Positions 10,824 through 25,522 are shown, counted from the first letter of the stretch. The stretch: 64,000 nt of DNA from Chrysomallon squamiferum (GCA_012295275.1 CM022667.1:16666484-16730483); one strand, 5' to 3'. Translations and numbers: made by a program. Notes: a model not told the origin generated them from the letters alone.

Positions 10824-11060
10824 CTTCACAGGTGTAGCTTCCACAGGCATCAGGTCCTTCAGGATCGAAACACATTGGTGCTAAATAATCAGCGTACGTA
10901 CAAATAATTTCTAATTCAGATGGAGAATCATAACCAGGCTGACAACGACACTCGAACGAACAAGGCTCATAGTCTGGAACGACTTGTCCAGGTCCATACA
11001 TTTGTCCATTGTGAGAGCAGTGAGGTGGCATTGCAGGTGTGAATGTAGGTGGCGGCAGCT
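10824..11060 (-). CDS. A exon 3, intact VWC-like module
   Basis: Acceptor CACACACACTACAG. Phase-1 (E)LPPPTFTPAM PPHCSHNGQMYGPGQVVPDY, EPCSFECRCQPGYD, ICTYADYLAPMCFDPEGPDA, CGSYTCE, donor G|GTAGAC; 237 nt, all eight cysteines present. Closest relative in the window is A exon 9 (46.7 kb), with which it shares a duplicated block of about 1.6 kb. Intact S exon 4 lies 1.5 kb upstream, so S-A can be joined in frame. Confidence 0.77.
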
Positions 11061-11099
11061 CTGTAGTGTGTGTGAGAAAATAAAACAAATAATACTAGT

Positions 11100-12526
11100 A
11101 ATAACAATAGCAATAACAACAACAACAACAACAACAACAATAATAATAACAATAAAAACAACATTAACAATAAAAATAATGAAAATGAAACTAATAATGA
11201 TAGTGATACTAATAATAATATTATTAATAATAACAATACCTCTTTCTTCTTCTTTTTTTATGATTTATTGGGCATTGAAACAACTACTTGATGATATCAA
11301 TATGTCTCTAGTGTTTGTTATCACCACCATAGCCGGATGTAAGCTTAGTCTAAACAAGCTTGGGTTGTATAGTCTCAGAATTTCTGTTTATGTATTTATG
11401 AATAAATAAACAGTGAAACATAATATATATTTACAAACCGATTTAATCTAATTTACAATGTTAACGTTATCAACATAAGACTTTATGAGAATTAATGTCC
11501 AATATTATTAATAAATATTTCGTAACTGACTATCGAATAATATTGGCGGCATTCTTCTAACTTTCCATAGTTCACTGCAGAGTTTAAACTTTTAATATCA
11601 TATCGATACTCATTTAACGAGAAGAAGACAGAGATAATTCTTAATATTATCTAAACTATTCTCTGCACTCAGACATACTAAAAGGTTTATGACCTTCAGG
11701 AGATATGTGTAGCACAAAATGTAAATTTCACATTTGATTTCTTGACATTTGAATATACGCTAAGTCTCTTATGCGAGAAAATATGAAGAAACGTGACTTT
11801 CGAGTTAGTGTGAGAAAACAGCAGATAAATGAAAAGCAAACTCACCCAGACGAAGTTTTTCATGTGCTATTAAAGGACAGAGGAGACAAATATACAACAT
11901 GGTATTATGAGAGTGAAATGTATTCAGTAAATAAAACTTGGAACTGTGACATCGGGTTTTCCGAAGCTTATCAACAGAGTAAAAAATAAACCCACGAGTG
12001 GATGCTTTATATTTGTGTGTTGTTGTGTTTCGTTGTTGTGGTTTTGTTGTTGTTGTCTGTTTTCTTGTATTCTTGTTGTTGTTGTTGTTTTTCTGTTTAT
12101 TCATATATTGTTAGTGAGTTCAGTACATCCATCTTAACGTCACAGAAAAGCGACAGTCTCCTCTGAGCTATACGTCACATACATTCGAGTGTCAACAGTT
12201 ATAATAATAATAATAATGATAATGATAATAAAAATATTATTATTATTATTATTATTATTAACATCATCTTTATTATCACTACTGTGATGTTATTACTGAT
12301 ACTGTTGAGAATGTAGTTATTATTATTATTATTTCTCTGACATTGTTGAGGCTGTAGTTGTCATTATTATTATTATTTATGCGTAAGATGCTGATGATAA
12401 TATTGCTGTAGCTGTTATATTAACAACAACAACAACAACTAGAGCAACAATAAGAAAAAGAAGAACAACAACAACACCAACAACAACAACATTAGCGAAA
12501 AAATAATAATAATAAGTACAAATTAC
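11100..12526 (-). other. S-A intron with (AAC)n
   Basis: AAC/AAT run at 11103-11235, then sequence collinear with 47.03-47.72 kb. Contains a 72-codon plus-strand frame at 11771-11989 (MRENMKKRDFRVSVRKQQ...), whose counterparts at 3.16, 33.78 and 37.66 kb are shorter or broken, and TTA/TTG runs at 12.24-12.5 kb. Confidence 0.55.
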
Positions 12527-12602
12527 CTTCAGTTGTTGGCATTGACACGACAGACGAAATAATAAAATTCACACACAACAACAAGAGCATGTTAACAGCC
12601 AT
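12527..12602 (-). CDS. S exon 4, signal peptide exon
   Basis: MAVNMLLLLCVNFIISSVVS then MPTTE and donor G|GTAATTTG, 76 nt. The hydrophobic core LLLLCVNFII is well formed. Heads the potential S-A-A-B transcript 12.6-7.0 kb. Confidence 0.7.
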
Positions 12603-12700
12603 GTTGTTGCTTTTCGTTTCTGACGTGACTCAGTATTCATGGCGTTTAAATAAAAGTTTCCACATGCGCAGTTTGATGCCTGTGTTTGGTAAATAGGTTA
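12603..12700 (-). promoter_or_regulatory. Conserved proximal promoter/5' leader of S exon 4
   Basis: Carries TGACGTGACTCAG (overlapping CRE-like TGACGTGA and AP-1-like TGACTCA) about 20-30 bp before the ATG and CATGCGCAG (NRF1-like) about 65 bp before it. The E-box seen in other copies is mutated here (AAATAAAAGTTTCC). Confidence 0.5.
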
Positions 12701-12836
12701 ACTATGTTTAGAAAAGACTGGTGACGTGCAATGCTGAAAGCGGCGCTTATCACCAGCGTAACATAGATACTAAAATACACAGAGTTTATCATGTCTATCA
12801 GTCTCAGTCTCTCAGTTTTTAAATGTTACTGTTAGA

Positions 12837-13092
<256 letters not shown>

Positions 13093-13094
<2 letters not shown>

Positions 13095-13989
13095 ATATAT
13101 ATTCATACAGATAAATGAAGGTGACAAAATATTTTTGAAAAGAACAAAATATATACTTAAATGGAGAGATTCTATGTAATTAAATTTTGAGATACTTGAC
13201 AATTTTCCAAAACCTTCTACCAGATTCCTTAATTTCAAATTGTGTACAACATTTACCAGTAAATTAAAAAATAAAGTCAGCTTCGATTTCTTCACCTCTG
13301 TACAAATTGATCGTGCATCATTCAGGAAAAATCTACTTTCATTTTAGTGTTTTTTATACATTATTTTATTATGTGAATTCATTTATAGAAAAGTATCCTT
13401 ATCTATGTGCATGTATCTGCTTCTATCTGTGTATTTGTATGTTTGTATATATATATACTGTGTGTGTGTGTCTGTGTGTGTGTGTCTGTGTGTGCTGTTG
13501 TGTATGCCTGTGGGTGCATATGTATTTGTGTGCAAGAGAGAGAGAGAAAGAGGAACAGGAAGAAAGAAAAATAAAACTCCCCATAAACAATATATATTTA
13601 CAGTAGCTCCCAAATCATTTTCTCAGTTTGTTGCAGTTTTGTCCCAGTTAATTACAGCACTAAATAATATTAATAGTAGAAAAATTACTGAGATCCTATA
13701 CGTCTACTAATATAGGTTTTTGGTCTAAATAATAGTTCCCATGAGAGAGGACGATGAAGGATTTTATTCAATATCAATTATATTTTCCAATCATATATTC
13801 AGGTAATCCTATCTGCAGATTAGATTATATATGTATGCATTCACAAATTTATGTATGTATGTATATGTGTGTATTAATATATGTTCGAGTATATTTGAAC
13901 GCATTGATAACTATTTCTATATATAGAATATTCATTATTTAACTACTAAATATTTCTTATATCAAACTAAAAAGTAATTTCTCTGTTGT
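13093..13989. other. Array spacer
   Basis: Standard landmark series (AAACCTTCTACCAG, GTGTTTTTTATACATT, GT and GA patches at 13460-13550, AATTACAGCACTAAATAAT, GTAT patch). No gene. Confidence 0.6.
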
Positions 13990-14026
13990 TTACGAGAACG
14001 CTATTATAGGTGGTGCTGTTGTAGAC
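13990..14026 (-). pseudogene. B-exon tail remnant fused to S-upstream sequence
   Basis: Reads STTAPPIIAFS-stop, the end of a B tail, then passes directly into GAGAAATATAGAGATTAAAATA, which belongs to the region upstream of S exons. It is a deletion junction. Confidence 0.5.
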
Positions 14027-14163
14027 GAGAGAAATATAGAGATTAAAATAGTAAGGGTTCATTATGTGTAGCATTCAATCTCAGTCTCTTTACATAGTGA
14101 TACGTAATGCTGACAACGTTGAAGCAGCTGTTTACACATGCGCAATTTGAGGCCTCTCTTTAG

Positions 14164-14165
<2 letters not shown>

Positions 14166-14227
<62 letters not shown>
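14166..14227. repeat. (CT)n microsatellite
   Basis: Uninterrupted CT run adjoining a truncated B exon. Confidence 0.97.
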
Positions 14228-14234
<7 letters not shown>

Positions 14235-14261
14235 TTCTGTCTTTCTGTATTCATACATTTT

Positions 14262-14376
14262 TGCAACGAACCAAACATAAGCATTTGTTTGGGACATTTA
14301 CAGTAACCATCATCACTAAAGTATTTCTGTTCTTCTCCTCGTAACACGTGTTCTGATGGCGTTTTACAGTTACGTT
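14262..14376 (-). pseudogene. B exon 4, truncated by a spacer breakpoint
   Basis: Intact acceptor and RNCKTPSEHVLRGEEQKYF, SDDGYCKCPKQ, then FGSLQKCMN, where homology passes into spacer sequence (reverse of ATACATTTTTGCAA) and a CT tract. The final cysteine and tail are missing. The copy at 23.42-23.53 kb has the same breakpoint, so the deletion predates their duplication. Confidence 0.7.
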
Positions 14377-14378
14377 CT

Positions 14379-14413
<35 letters not shown>

Positions 14414-15536
14414 GATAATAATAATAATAATGATGATAATTGTACTACTACTACTACTACAACTATCTCTTCTACTTCTAAAACAACTATTAATGGTAGC
14501 ACTGATTCTACTACTGCTACAACTTTTACAACTCTTCCACAACAAGTTTCTTAGTCTTTATCACTCTTTATAATTATTATTCTTATTTCAATAACGACTG
14601 CTGCTGCTACTATTTCTACTACTGCTGTAGGGCTGATACTCATGCGACAACAATCATAAAACAGACGCTCACTACTAAAACTAATGATGATGCTAATTTT
14701 CAGCATACATTTTACTAATGCTACTACTAGTGTACTTACACAATTACTATTAATAATAATACTACGATTACCGAGACTACTAATAATTATGTTACATTTC
14801 CTCTGTTGTCGGCATAAAGATAAACTGAAGAATTCTGTACCTGAACATGTGTACCACTAACAATGATACTGATGCAGGTTAGTGAGATTTCATATCGACA
14901 GAGGATACTGAGCTAAATACAGAAAGCGTAATAACAAAAATTCATCTTATATCTCAATTTCCTTTGATTAAACAGTTTTTTCGCTGTTTCAGCTGCTCAT
15001 AACGTTGTGAGAGGTTGTGTCCACAACAGGCCTGCTTCAACATTTATCTAATGAAACTGATCACAAATTACCTTAACCCATAATGTACGACATTATCAAA
15101 AATAAATGTTACAAATGCGTAAATTAATTTCTAATAAAACTGATAAAATACTGGCAAAACTTTAGTGTTGAACAGTTACTGTATTGCAGTTCTGGCATCA
15201 CGATTTCAGAATTTATTGACTTAATTGAATTTGGCGAGTGTAGAGTCCTGTATTAATTTCACAGAGGTTTGTTTTTATTTTATTTTATTTTATTTTATTT
15301 TTTTGAGGTTTTTATTTTTGGGGGCGTTTTTGTGGGAGGTCGTCGTCTTTTTTAACTTTATTTCTATTATTTATTTTTTATTATTAATTAATGTGGATTT
15401 TTTTATTATTGATTTTTACTGCTTGATTTTTCTTTCTCTCTCTCTCTCTCATATCTCTTTTTGGATGTATTTGTTTTTGTTTTTCTTCCCTTGTTTCTTG
15501 CTTAATTTGTTTTGTTTTTTTTCTTCTTCTTGTATA

Positions 15537-15537
<1 letters not shown>
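14377..15537. other. Intron-derived and unassigned sequence
   Basis: AAT run (14379-14430), ACT-rich intron relic to about 14.8 kb, then AT-rich sequence without a recognised gene. Confidence 0.5.
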
Positions 15538-15581
<44 letters not shown>

Positions 15582-15622
15582 TGTTGTTGTTGTTATTTCT
15601 GCTGCTGCTGTTGTTGTTGTTG

Positions 15623-15689
<67 letters not shown>

Positions 15690-15700
15690 TCTATTTATTT
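15538..15700. repeat. (TTA/TTG)n and (TTTA)n microsatellite
   Basis: TTA run with internal TTG, CTG and ATTT variants; a second ATTT run follows at 15757-15795. Block duplicated at 23.92-24.02 kb. Confidence 0.95.
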
Positions 15701-15767
15701 CTTTTATATATTCATTACAGAGTAAGGTCTTCGAATTTCCAAATTCTTGTAATAACAATTTTATTTA

Positions 15768-15798
<31 letters not shown>

Positions 15799-16387
15799 TA
15801 ATTATTTTATTGGCACTGATTCTGAAACACCCGGTGTTAATAATTAATTTCACAGAGATTTAAATCTTGATCAATACAGATTAAACTACTAACAAAACGT
15901 TTTAAGCTAAAACCAGAATTCTGTTATTGATATAGCTTAAGGAATTATTATGGCCACTTCACATAATTATTATCTCAAAGGAAACAGGAGTGTAAAACTG
16001 TATGGAAGTTTATTGCTGAATATTAAAATCTAACACTCACTTAACTTATATAGCTACAGCTGACGCCACCACTATTATGTAAAATACACGTACAAAATCT
16101 TAATGTTAAATACTAAGATTTCATCTTGTACAACATTTCTTTCTTGCTTTAGTTGCATTAGATGACTCAGAATTATAATAACCACTGCAACAGTGATTCC
16201 ATTATGTCCCACATTGATCGCGTTTATCTTTTAATATATTACGACAACGACATCTGCAACAACGGTTATACCTGTTAGTCACCAGTATGACGTCAGTGAT
16301 GGAGGGGTTACAAAAATGTTTAAGTAATAGTCATATTTTAAATTCTGTTTAGTGATTGTCAACACTTTTTAATCTTCTTATTTTAAA
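15701..16387. other. Duplicated non-coding block (with 24.02-24.62 kb)
   Basis: Shares CACTGATTCTGAAACACCCG, AGGAAGTTTATTGCTGAATA-type segments and GCCACCACTATTATGTAAAA with 24.1-24.36 kb in the same order and orientation. Confidence 0.7.
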
Positions 16388-16440
16388 GGATACAGGCATC
16401 TCTAAATATATGCGTGATGCAATTCGAAGTAATTGTCAGA
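16388..16440 (+). pseudogene. Decayed copy of plus-strand exon (DASISKYIRDAIR type)
   Basis: TTCTTATTTTAAAG then DTGISKYMRDAIRSNCQKS. Same acceptor and frame as 25.10 kb, but it diverges after AIR. A second decayed copy is at 24.62 kb. Confidence 0.45.
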
Positions 16441-17612
<1,172 letters not shown>

Positions 17613-17814
17613 TTATGAGAACGGTGCTGTACCTGATGCTGTTGCCTAAGTCGGTGAGGATGTAGTGGGTGCGGAACACAAAGCCACGCCATTTTTGGCA
17701 GCCATGGACTAATAGTTCTTTCTTGTGGAGGACATTTACAGTCACCATCATCACTAAAGTATTTCTGTTCATCGCCTCGTAACACGTGTCCTGATGGCGT
17801 TTTACAGTTACGTT
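17613..17814 (-). pseudogene. B exon 5, frameshifted
   Basis: RNCKTPSGHVLRGDEQKYF, SDDGDCKCPPQERTISPWLP, then a 1-nt deletion (CCAAAAATGGCG in place of CCAGAATATGGCG) shifts the frame from YGVALCSAP to KMAWLCVPHP. The ancestral frame also carries a TAG in the tail before GTAPFS-stop. It follows intact A exon 4 through the minisatellite-bearing intron. Confidence 0.7.
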
Positions 17815-17816
17815 CT

Positions 17817-17866
<50 letters not shown>

Positions 17867-17895
17867 TAAAAAATAATAATAATAATATATAGTAA
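17817..17895. repeat. (TAA)n at B-exon 5 acceptor
   Basis: TAA run flush with the acceptor. Confidence 0.95.
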
Positions 17896-18429
17896 TATTA
17901 TGTTTTTGTTGTATACTCTAATATCATAACAAATTTCTACAAGTTCGACTACAATAATTACTCCTACTATTTTTTACTAATAATACTAATATTAATATAT
18001 ATATATATATATACTACTAATACTACTACTACTACTACTTCTACTAGTACAAATACGACCCGGAATTATGATACCAATACATTTGCTATTATTAATACTG
18101 TTATTAATACATATAAGGTATTACTAGACGCACTGATTATACTACTGCCACAACTCTTCCACGTCAGTAGTTTCTCAGTCTTCATTACTGGCTGTTGCTA
18201 TTACACTTTCCACTAGAAAATCTGCACCAACAACAGCTACTACTACTTCTGCTGCTACCACTAATACTACCGATACTAGTACCACTTCTACTACTAATTC
18301 TACTACTACTACTACTACCACTCGTGCTACTACTACAACTACAACCACTAATAATAAGAAGAATAGCATTATTATAACTAATCCTACCATTAATGCTAAT
18401 CAGCCTACAACAACTAAAACTAACTGCTC
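17896..18429 (-). other. A-B intron, left part
   Basis: ACT-rich intron; 18.19-18.43 kb matches 7.61-7.85 kb. A short AT run lies at 17995-18012. Confidence 0.6.
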
Positions 18430-19250
18430 CAACTACCACTACTAATACTGCTACTAATAGTAATAGTACGATTACTACTACTAACGATACTACTAATACT
18501 GCTACTAATGGTAATACTACGATTACTACTACTAACGATACTACTAATACTGCTACTAATGGTAATACTACGATTACTACTACTAACGATACTACTAATA
18601 CTGCTACTAATGGTAATACTACGATTACTACTACTAACGATACTACTAATACTGCTACTAATGGTAATACTACGATTACTACTACTAACGATACTACTAA
18701 TACTGCTACTAATGGTAATACTACGATTACTACTACTAACGATACTACTAATACTGCTACTAATGGTAATACTACGATTACTACTACTAACGATACTACT
18801 AATACTGCTACTAATGGTAATACTACGATTACTACTACTAACGATACTACTAATACTGCTACTAATGGTAATACTACGATTACTAATGGTACTACTACGA
18901 TTACTACTACTAACGATACTACCGATACTAATACTGCTACTAATGGTAATACTACGATTACTACTACTACCGATACTACTAATACTGCTACTAATGGTAA
19001 TACTACGATTACTACTACTAACGATACTACTAATACTGCTACTAATGGTAATACTACGATTACTACTATGGATACTACTAATACTGCTACTAATGGTAAT
19101 ACTACGATTACTACTACTAACGATACTACTAATACTGCTACTAATGGTAATACTACGATTACTACTACTAACGATACTACTAATACTGCTACTAATAGTA
19201 ATACTACGATTACTACTACTAACGATACTACTAATAATTATATATTTTAG
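18430..19250. repeat. 51-bp minisatellite, about 15 copies, in the A-B intron
   Basis: Plus strand encodes repeats of TTTNDTTNTATNGNTTI (17 codons, 51 bp). Eight consecutive copies are alike at the protein level; further copies carry small insertions (a TNGTTTI insert, a DTDTN variant, a TTMD variant). The array ends about 45 bp from the donor of A exon 4. A single ancestral unit (ACTACTAACGAGACTACTAA) occupies the same place downstream of A exons at 7.86, 10.75 and 46.66 kb, so this is local amplification of intron sequence. The plus-strand 285-codon frame is incidental. Confidence 0.95.
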
Positions 19251-19295
19251 TCTTCTACTACTGTTGCTTTAAGGAGATACCGAAGTGTTTTCTAC

Positions 19296-19502
19296 CTCGA
19301 CATGTGTATGTTCCACAGGCGTCAGGTCCTTCAGGATCGAAACACATTGGTGTAACAAAATCAATGATTATACACATAATCTGTAATCCAGAACCATAAC
19401 CAGACTCACAACGACACTCGTACGCACAAGGGTCATAGTCTGGAACGATTTCTCCAGATAGGTAGTTTTTTCCTTTGTGAGAGCAGTGAGGTGGCGGCAG
19501 CT
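19296..19502 (-). CDS. A exon 4, intact VWC-like module with short linker
   Basis: Acceptor CACACGCTACAG. Phase-1 (E)LPPPHCSHKGKNYLSGEI, with no STPAMPPH linker, so the exon is 207 nt against 237. It continues VPDYDPCAYECRCESGYGSG, CIIIDFVTPMCFDPEGPDA, CGTYTCR, donor G|GTAGAA. All eight cysteines are present, but the C4-C5 loop is shorter and sequence in the second half diverges (IIIDFVT for IYADYLA). Two S exons lie immediately upstream (19.8 and 20.4 kb). Its B exon is frameshifted. Confidence 0.75.
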
Positions 19503-19530
19503 CTGTAGCGTGTGTGAAAAATAAGTAAAA

Positions 19531-19531
19531 C

Positions 19532-19576
<45 letters not shown>

Positions 19577-19632
19577 TACCATAATAACAACAAGAACAAG
19601 AACAACGACGACAACAACAATAATAATAATAA

Positions 19633-19663
<31 letters not shown>

Positions 19664-19750
19664 AAGAACCATAAAAATAACAATAATAATATCGATAATA
19701 ACAACAATAAAAACAATAACACTACCTGTTATAATAATAATAACTACAAA
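19531..19750. repeat. (AAT)n, (AAC)n, (AAG)n compound tract
   Basis: Fills almost the whole S-A intron of this unit, which is only about 250 bp. Confidence 0.93.
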
Positions 19751-19754
19751 TTAC

Positions 19755-19833
19755 CAAAAGTTGTTGACATTGATAAGAACAAAGAAATAATAAAATACAC
19801 ACAGAGGACGGTGAAGAGCATGTGAACAGCCAT
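19755..19833 (-). CDS. S exon 5, signal peptide exon
   Basis: MAVHMLFTVLCVYFIISLFL then SMSTTF and donor G|GTAATTTG; 79 nt (one codon longer). Strongly hydrophobic core. Only 250 bp from A exon 4, the shortest S-A spacing in the window. Its upstream conserved block is partly deleted (E-box and TATTGACAACG segment missing), so this copy may be weakly expressed. Confidence 0.65.
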
Positions 19834-19984
19834 GTTGTAGCTTTTCGCTTGTGATGTGCGCAGTTAGATGTCTCTGTTTGGTAAATAGTTTAAGTATGTA
19901 TGGAAAAGACTGGTGATGTGTAATGCTGACAGCGGATGGTATCACGAGGGAAATACAGAAATTAAAGTAATAAGGATTTATCAT

Positions 19985-20368
19985 GTCTGTTAATTTCCGT
20001 GTCTCAATTTTTAAATGTTTCTGCTAGAACTTCTTTCTCTCTCTGTTCCTCTTTAAATACTCATACATTTTTCGACAAGATTTATTTTCCTAGTATTATT
20101 TCTGTGATATTATTACTAACACTGTTCAGAGTGTAGTTATTATTATTATAGTTGTGGTAGCTCCTGACAATAAAATTGATGCAGCAGTCACTATGTCAGT
20201 ATTAACACCAATAATAATAATAAGCAGAAGAAGAACAAGAACAAGAACAAGAAGAACAAGAACAAGAACAAGAAAAAGAAGAAGACGAAGTCGAAGAAGG
20301 ACAAAAAGAAAATATTTATATTAGTGACAATACTGAGAACAATAAAAATAACAATAAGTACAAATTAC
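19985..20368. other. Spacer/intron junction
   Basis: Spacer to about 20.08 kb, then S-A intron-type sequence with AAG-rich runs leading to S exon 6. No A exon lies between S exons 5 and 6, so S6 is a duplicate head. Confidence 0.55.
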
Positions 20369-20444
20369 CTTCAGTCGTTGGCAGCGACAAGACAGAACAA
20401 ATAATAAAATTCACACACAAAAAGAAGAGCATGTTAACAGCCAT
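20369..20444 (-). CDS. S exon 6, signal peptide exon
   Basis: MAVNMLFFLCVNFIICSVLS then LPTTE and donor G|GTAATTTG, 76 nt. It could splice over S exon 5 (which has no acceptor) directly to A exon 4. The block 20.34-21.73 kb is duplicated at 42.01-43.32 kb. Confidence 0.68.
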
Positions 20445-22479
<2,035 letters not shown>

Positions 22480-22699
22480 AGTTGTGTACAGGCATCAGGA
22501 CCGTGATCAACAGGATCAAAACACATTTGTGGAAGTTAATCAGCGAATCTACAACGAATTTCAGAATGAGAATAACTAGTAGGCTGAAAAAGACATGCGT
22601 ACGCACAAGGGTCAATGGATGGTGGCTTGACCATTGCAGGTTCGTAGATTCTTCCATTGTGATAACATTATGCTGGTGTGGATATATGTGGCGGCAGAT
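22480..22699 (-). pseudogene. A exon 5, decayed
   Basis: Acceptor CACTCTACAG is kept. DLPPHISTPA is followed by a stop and a degenerate module: the CSHNG cysteine is lost, CRC has become LFQ, a stop occurs after RFAD, and the CG.YTC end is missing. It shares VDHGPDAC with A exon 7 (36.6 kb), which places it in that subfamily. Confidence 0.75.
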
Positions 22700-23392
<693 letters not shown>

Positions 23393-23417
23393 CGTCTTTC
23401 AATATTCATACATTTTT

Positions 23418-23531
23418 GCAAAGAACAAAAAATACGTACTTGTGGAGGACATTTACAGTAACCATCATCACTAAAGTATTTCTGTTCTTCTCCATGTAAC
23501 ACGTGTCCTGATGGCGTTTTACAGTTACGTT
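23418..23531 (-). pseudogene. B exon 6, truncated
   Basis: RNCKTPSGHVLHGEEQKYF, SDDGYCKCPPQ, then FCSLQKCMN and spacer. Same breakpoint as B exon 4 (14.27 kb). Confidence 0.7.
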
Positions 23532-23925
23532 CTGTAATAATAATAATAATAATAATTATACTACTACTACAACTGTTGTTACTACAACTACTACTATTAC
23601 TATTACAACTACTACTACTTCTTCTACTACTAATACTACTATTATGTTACCTTTATTAATAGTACTGATTCTACTACTGCCACAACTTTTACAATTCTTC
23701 CCTCTGTTCTTGAAACTGAATGGTAGAACTCAAAATTTACTAACACCTAAAACTGTATTATTAAATATTAACATGAACAAACTAAGCAGTGGATTATATT
23801 GGTGTTGTTTTTGGATTTTGTTGTTTGTTGCTGGTTCTTGTTCTTTGTTGTTGTTTTTTTGTTTTTTTGTTCTTGTTTTTTTCGGGGTATATTTATTATT
23901 GTAGTTGTAGTTCTTATTGTTGTTG

Positions 23926-23984
<59 letters not shown>

Positions 23985-24061
23985 TTATTTATTTATTTAT
24001 TTATTTATTGATTTATTTTATATATTCACTATGTAATAAAGTCTTCGAATTCCCAAATTCT

Positions 24062-24099
<38 letters not shown>

Positions 24100-24619
24100 C
24101 GGCACTGATTCTGAAACACCCGGTGTTAATAATTAATTTCACAGAAATTTAAATCTTGATCAATACAGATTAGATAACTAATAAAACTTTTCAAGCCAAA
24201 CGCAGAATTATTTTATTGATATTGCTTGAGAAATATTCACATAATTATTATCTCAAAGGACACAGGAATGTAAAACTGTCTGGAAGTTTATTGCTGAATA
24301 TAAAAATCGAATAGTCACTTAACTTACGTAGTGACACCTGATGCCACCACTATTATGTAAAATACCAAGATTTCATCTAGCACAACATTTCTTTGTTGCA
24401 TTAGTTGCATTAGCAGACTCATAAATATAATAACCACTGCAACAATGATTCCATTAAATTCCACATTGATCGTGTTTATCTTTTAATATATTATACGAGC
24501 GCCATCTGTTTGTCACAAGTATCACGTCAGTAATGAGGGGTTATCAAAATGTTTAAGTAATAGTCGTATTTTAAATTCTGTTTAATGATTAGCAACATTT
24601 TTGAATCTTCTTATTTTAA
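23532..24619. other. Duplicated non-coding block (with 14.4-16.39 kb)
   Basis: AAT and TTA tracts (23.92-24.02 kb), poly-T (24064-24099), then sequence collinear with 15.8-16.4 kb. Confidence 0.65.
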
Positions 24620-24690
24620 AGGATGCAAGCATCTCTAAACATATCCGTGATGCAATTCGATATAATTGTCAGAAATCGACAAGATCGATA
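24620..24690 (+). pseudogene. Decayed copy of plus-strand exon (DASISKHIRDAIR)
   Basis: TTCTTATTTTAAAG then DASISKHIRDAIRYNCQKS. The 3' part of the full copy (GATATACAAAGAGTTAATAA) is found displaced at 24.80 kb. Confidence 0.45.
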
Positions 24691-24837
24691 ACTGAGTTCC
24701 CAGTCCAGTCGTTACAATGTTCTCACCAGCTACAGAAGTCTGGGATTGGATGATCTTGATGTAGCAACTATGATGATGATAACAGAAACGAAAATAATAA
24801 TTGATATACAAAGAGTTAATAATACAGAAGAGATATG

Positions 24838-24838
24838 A

Positions 24839-24914
<76 letters not shown>

Positions 24915-24915
24915 T
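24838..24915. repeat. (TTA)n microsatellite
   Basis: Uninterrupted TTA run, about 78 bp. Confidence 0.97.
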
Positions 24916-25099
24916 ATTACTTTTTGATTTATTTAGTATTGTTGGTGTTAATAGTTGAAAGGAGTAACAGTAGTAATAAAAGTAGTATTAATAGTAGCCA
25001 TAGCAGTATTAGAAGCAGTAGCAATTACAGTAGTTGTTTATATTGTTGTTGACGATGACCATGATGATTTTTGACGCCATTAATCTTCTTATTTTAAAG

Positions 25100-25228
25100 G
25101 ATGCAAGCATCTCTAAATATATCCGTGATGCAATTCGGAAAGAGAAATTACAAATGGAGTACACACAGCATACTTACAATGGTGATATACAAAGAGTTAA
25201 TAATACAGAAATGATATTACACAAATAG
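25100..25228 (+). CDS. Candidate exon, possibly an upstream exon of SLC7A6OS
   Basis: Acceptor TCTTATTTTAAAG, then DASISKYIRDAIRKEKLQME and more codons to a TAG at 25226-25228. A donor could lie earlier, at CAATG|GTGATA near 25182. The Ser/basic helix with IR..IRKEK..M.Y loosely resembles the region before the acidic domain of Iwr1/SLC7A6OS proteins, and it lies 0.6 kb upstream of clear SLC7A6OS exons on the same strand. That link is inference. Two decayed copies are at 16.39 and 24.62 kb. Confidence 0.4.
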   Translation, partial: DASISKYIRDAIRKEKLQMEYTQHTYNGDIQRVNNTEMILHK

Positions 25229-25522
25229 CATTACAGTGGCAGTCATGGCAACTGTAAAACATCTAACAAATCCTCCAATACTGGCGATGAAAGGAGCAAC
25301 TGTGAACAAAAAAATTGTATGTGCAAGAACTCGGGTGACTGTTGTACAGTTTATTGCACAAAATCTCCATGTAATTGTTCAGAACATACAAAAGACAATT
25401 ATTGTCGTGTTTGTTCAACTTCAGATGAAGTTAAAACATTTTCTTCTGGCACCAAGACTTCTCTCAGAAGTGAATCAGCTTCTTTGCAGAGTTCTTTAAA
25501 AGTGTTTTGTTTGTTTGACTGA
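25226..25522 (+). CDS. Unidentified cysteine-rich open frame
   Basis: Open from CATTACAG (possible acceptor) at about 25225: HYSGSHGNCKTSNK, then NCEQKNCMCKNSGDCC, YCTKSPCNCSEHTKDNYC, then a Ser-rich end and stop at 25520-25522. There are about 13 cysteines in 60 residues, then none in the last 45 except one. I do not recognise the family. The pattern partly recalls cysteine-rich ectodomain segments (for example ADAM17-like CxCxxT.D..C). No copy elsewhere in the window. Could be a terminal exon or chance. Confidence 0.3.

Noticed and set aside
18393-19250. 285-codon plus-strand ORF rich in Thr and Asn
   Set aside because: It is the 51-bp minisatellite read in a stop-free frame, lies in an intron of the minus-strand gene, and has no start context or homologue outside the repeat.
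18430-19250. CRISPR array
   Set aside because: The repeats are head-to-tail without unique spacers, in a eukaryotic intron.
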